Source: an uncultured Campylobacter sp.
Lineage (GTDB): Bacteria > Campylobacterota > Campylobacteria > Campylobacterales > Campylobacteraceae
Assembly (NCBI GenBank): GCA_947090385.1
Contig: CAMUNZ010000032.1
Coordinates: forward strand, 1-12,950
Length of the DNA: 12,950 nucleotides
Reading direction: 5' to 3'
Position numbers and translations under genes: made by a program
Shown: positions 12,923 through 12,950 of the stretch, piece by piece
How the letters are laid out: the number at the start of each line of letters is the position of its first letter
Position numbering within the stretch: the stretch's first letter is position 1
Notes under the pieces: generated by a model
Databases searched by the model: none
Told to the model about the DNA's origin: nothing
What the model saw: only the letters and a program-made list of their open reading frames with translations

Positions 12923-12950
12923 ATAGCAAATTGAATTTGCAAAAGGAAGG

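Noticed and set aside
1..12950. CRISPR array, insertion sequence, rRNA or riboswitch
   Set aside because: No regularly spaced repeats, transposase motifs, rRNA sequence or structured leader was seen on either strand.

Overview
This is an AT-rich stretch (visibly well under 35% G+C) in which every supported gene lies on the minus strand. It most resembles a Campylobacter or close Campylobacterota chromosome. Reading from right to left, the order moaA, queE, queD, small membrane protein, rsmE, rpmE, rsmI, rlmB-type methylase, membrane protein, aminotransferase, hom, yraN, trxA, trxB matches from memory the C. jejuni Cj0146c-Cj0162c neighbourhood. I cannot name the species.

Layout, in transcription order. 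(1) 12922-9908: an unrecognised 106-residue protein, then moaA (molybdopterin), queE and queD (queuosine/7-deazaguanine), and a four-helix membrane protein, all overlapping or a few bases apart and running into rsmE. (2) 9927-7488: a translation group of rsmE, rpmE (L31), rsmI and an RlmB/TrmH-type methylase. (3) 7501-3801: a bitopic protein with RodZ-like architecture, an AlaC-type aminotransferase, hom and yraN. (4) 3770-1763: a redox module of trxA with its own TATAAT promoter and hairpin terminator, trxB, and a thiol peroxidase with a CxCxCxC tail. Thioredoxin reductase and thioredoxin would supply electrons to this peroxidase. (5) 1752-1227: tRNA-Gly(GCC), tRNA-Leu(UAA) and tRNA-Cys(GCA), a 52-residue entericidin-like lipoprotein gene, and tRNA-Ser(UGA), tightly packed. 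(6) Beyond tRNA-Ser, 1226-1: about 250 bases without an intact gene, then two tightly coupled genes. These are a four-helix membrane protein and the N-terminal 139 residues of a protein that runs off the left edge.

The last pair is the accessory part and the most interesting. It has the order, topology and some sequence features of the Kiwa anti-phage system (KwaA membrane protein followed by KwaB, DUF4868), next to a tRNA-Ser gene, a common insertion site. This is inference from memory of the families and needs a profile search. Other points worth attention are the displaced cysteine pattern of QueE, the cysteine-rich tail of the peroxidase, the RodZ-like protein, and the lipoprotein gene enclosed by tRNAs. 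The rest is conserved housekeeping. The longest stretch without an intact gene is 980-1226. No CRISPR array, insertion sequence or rRNA was seen.
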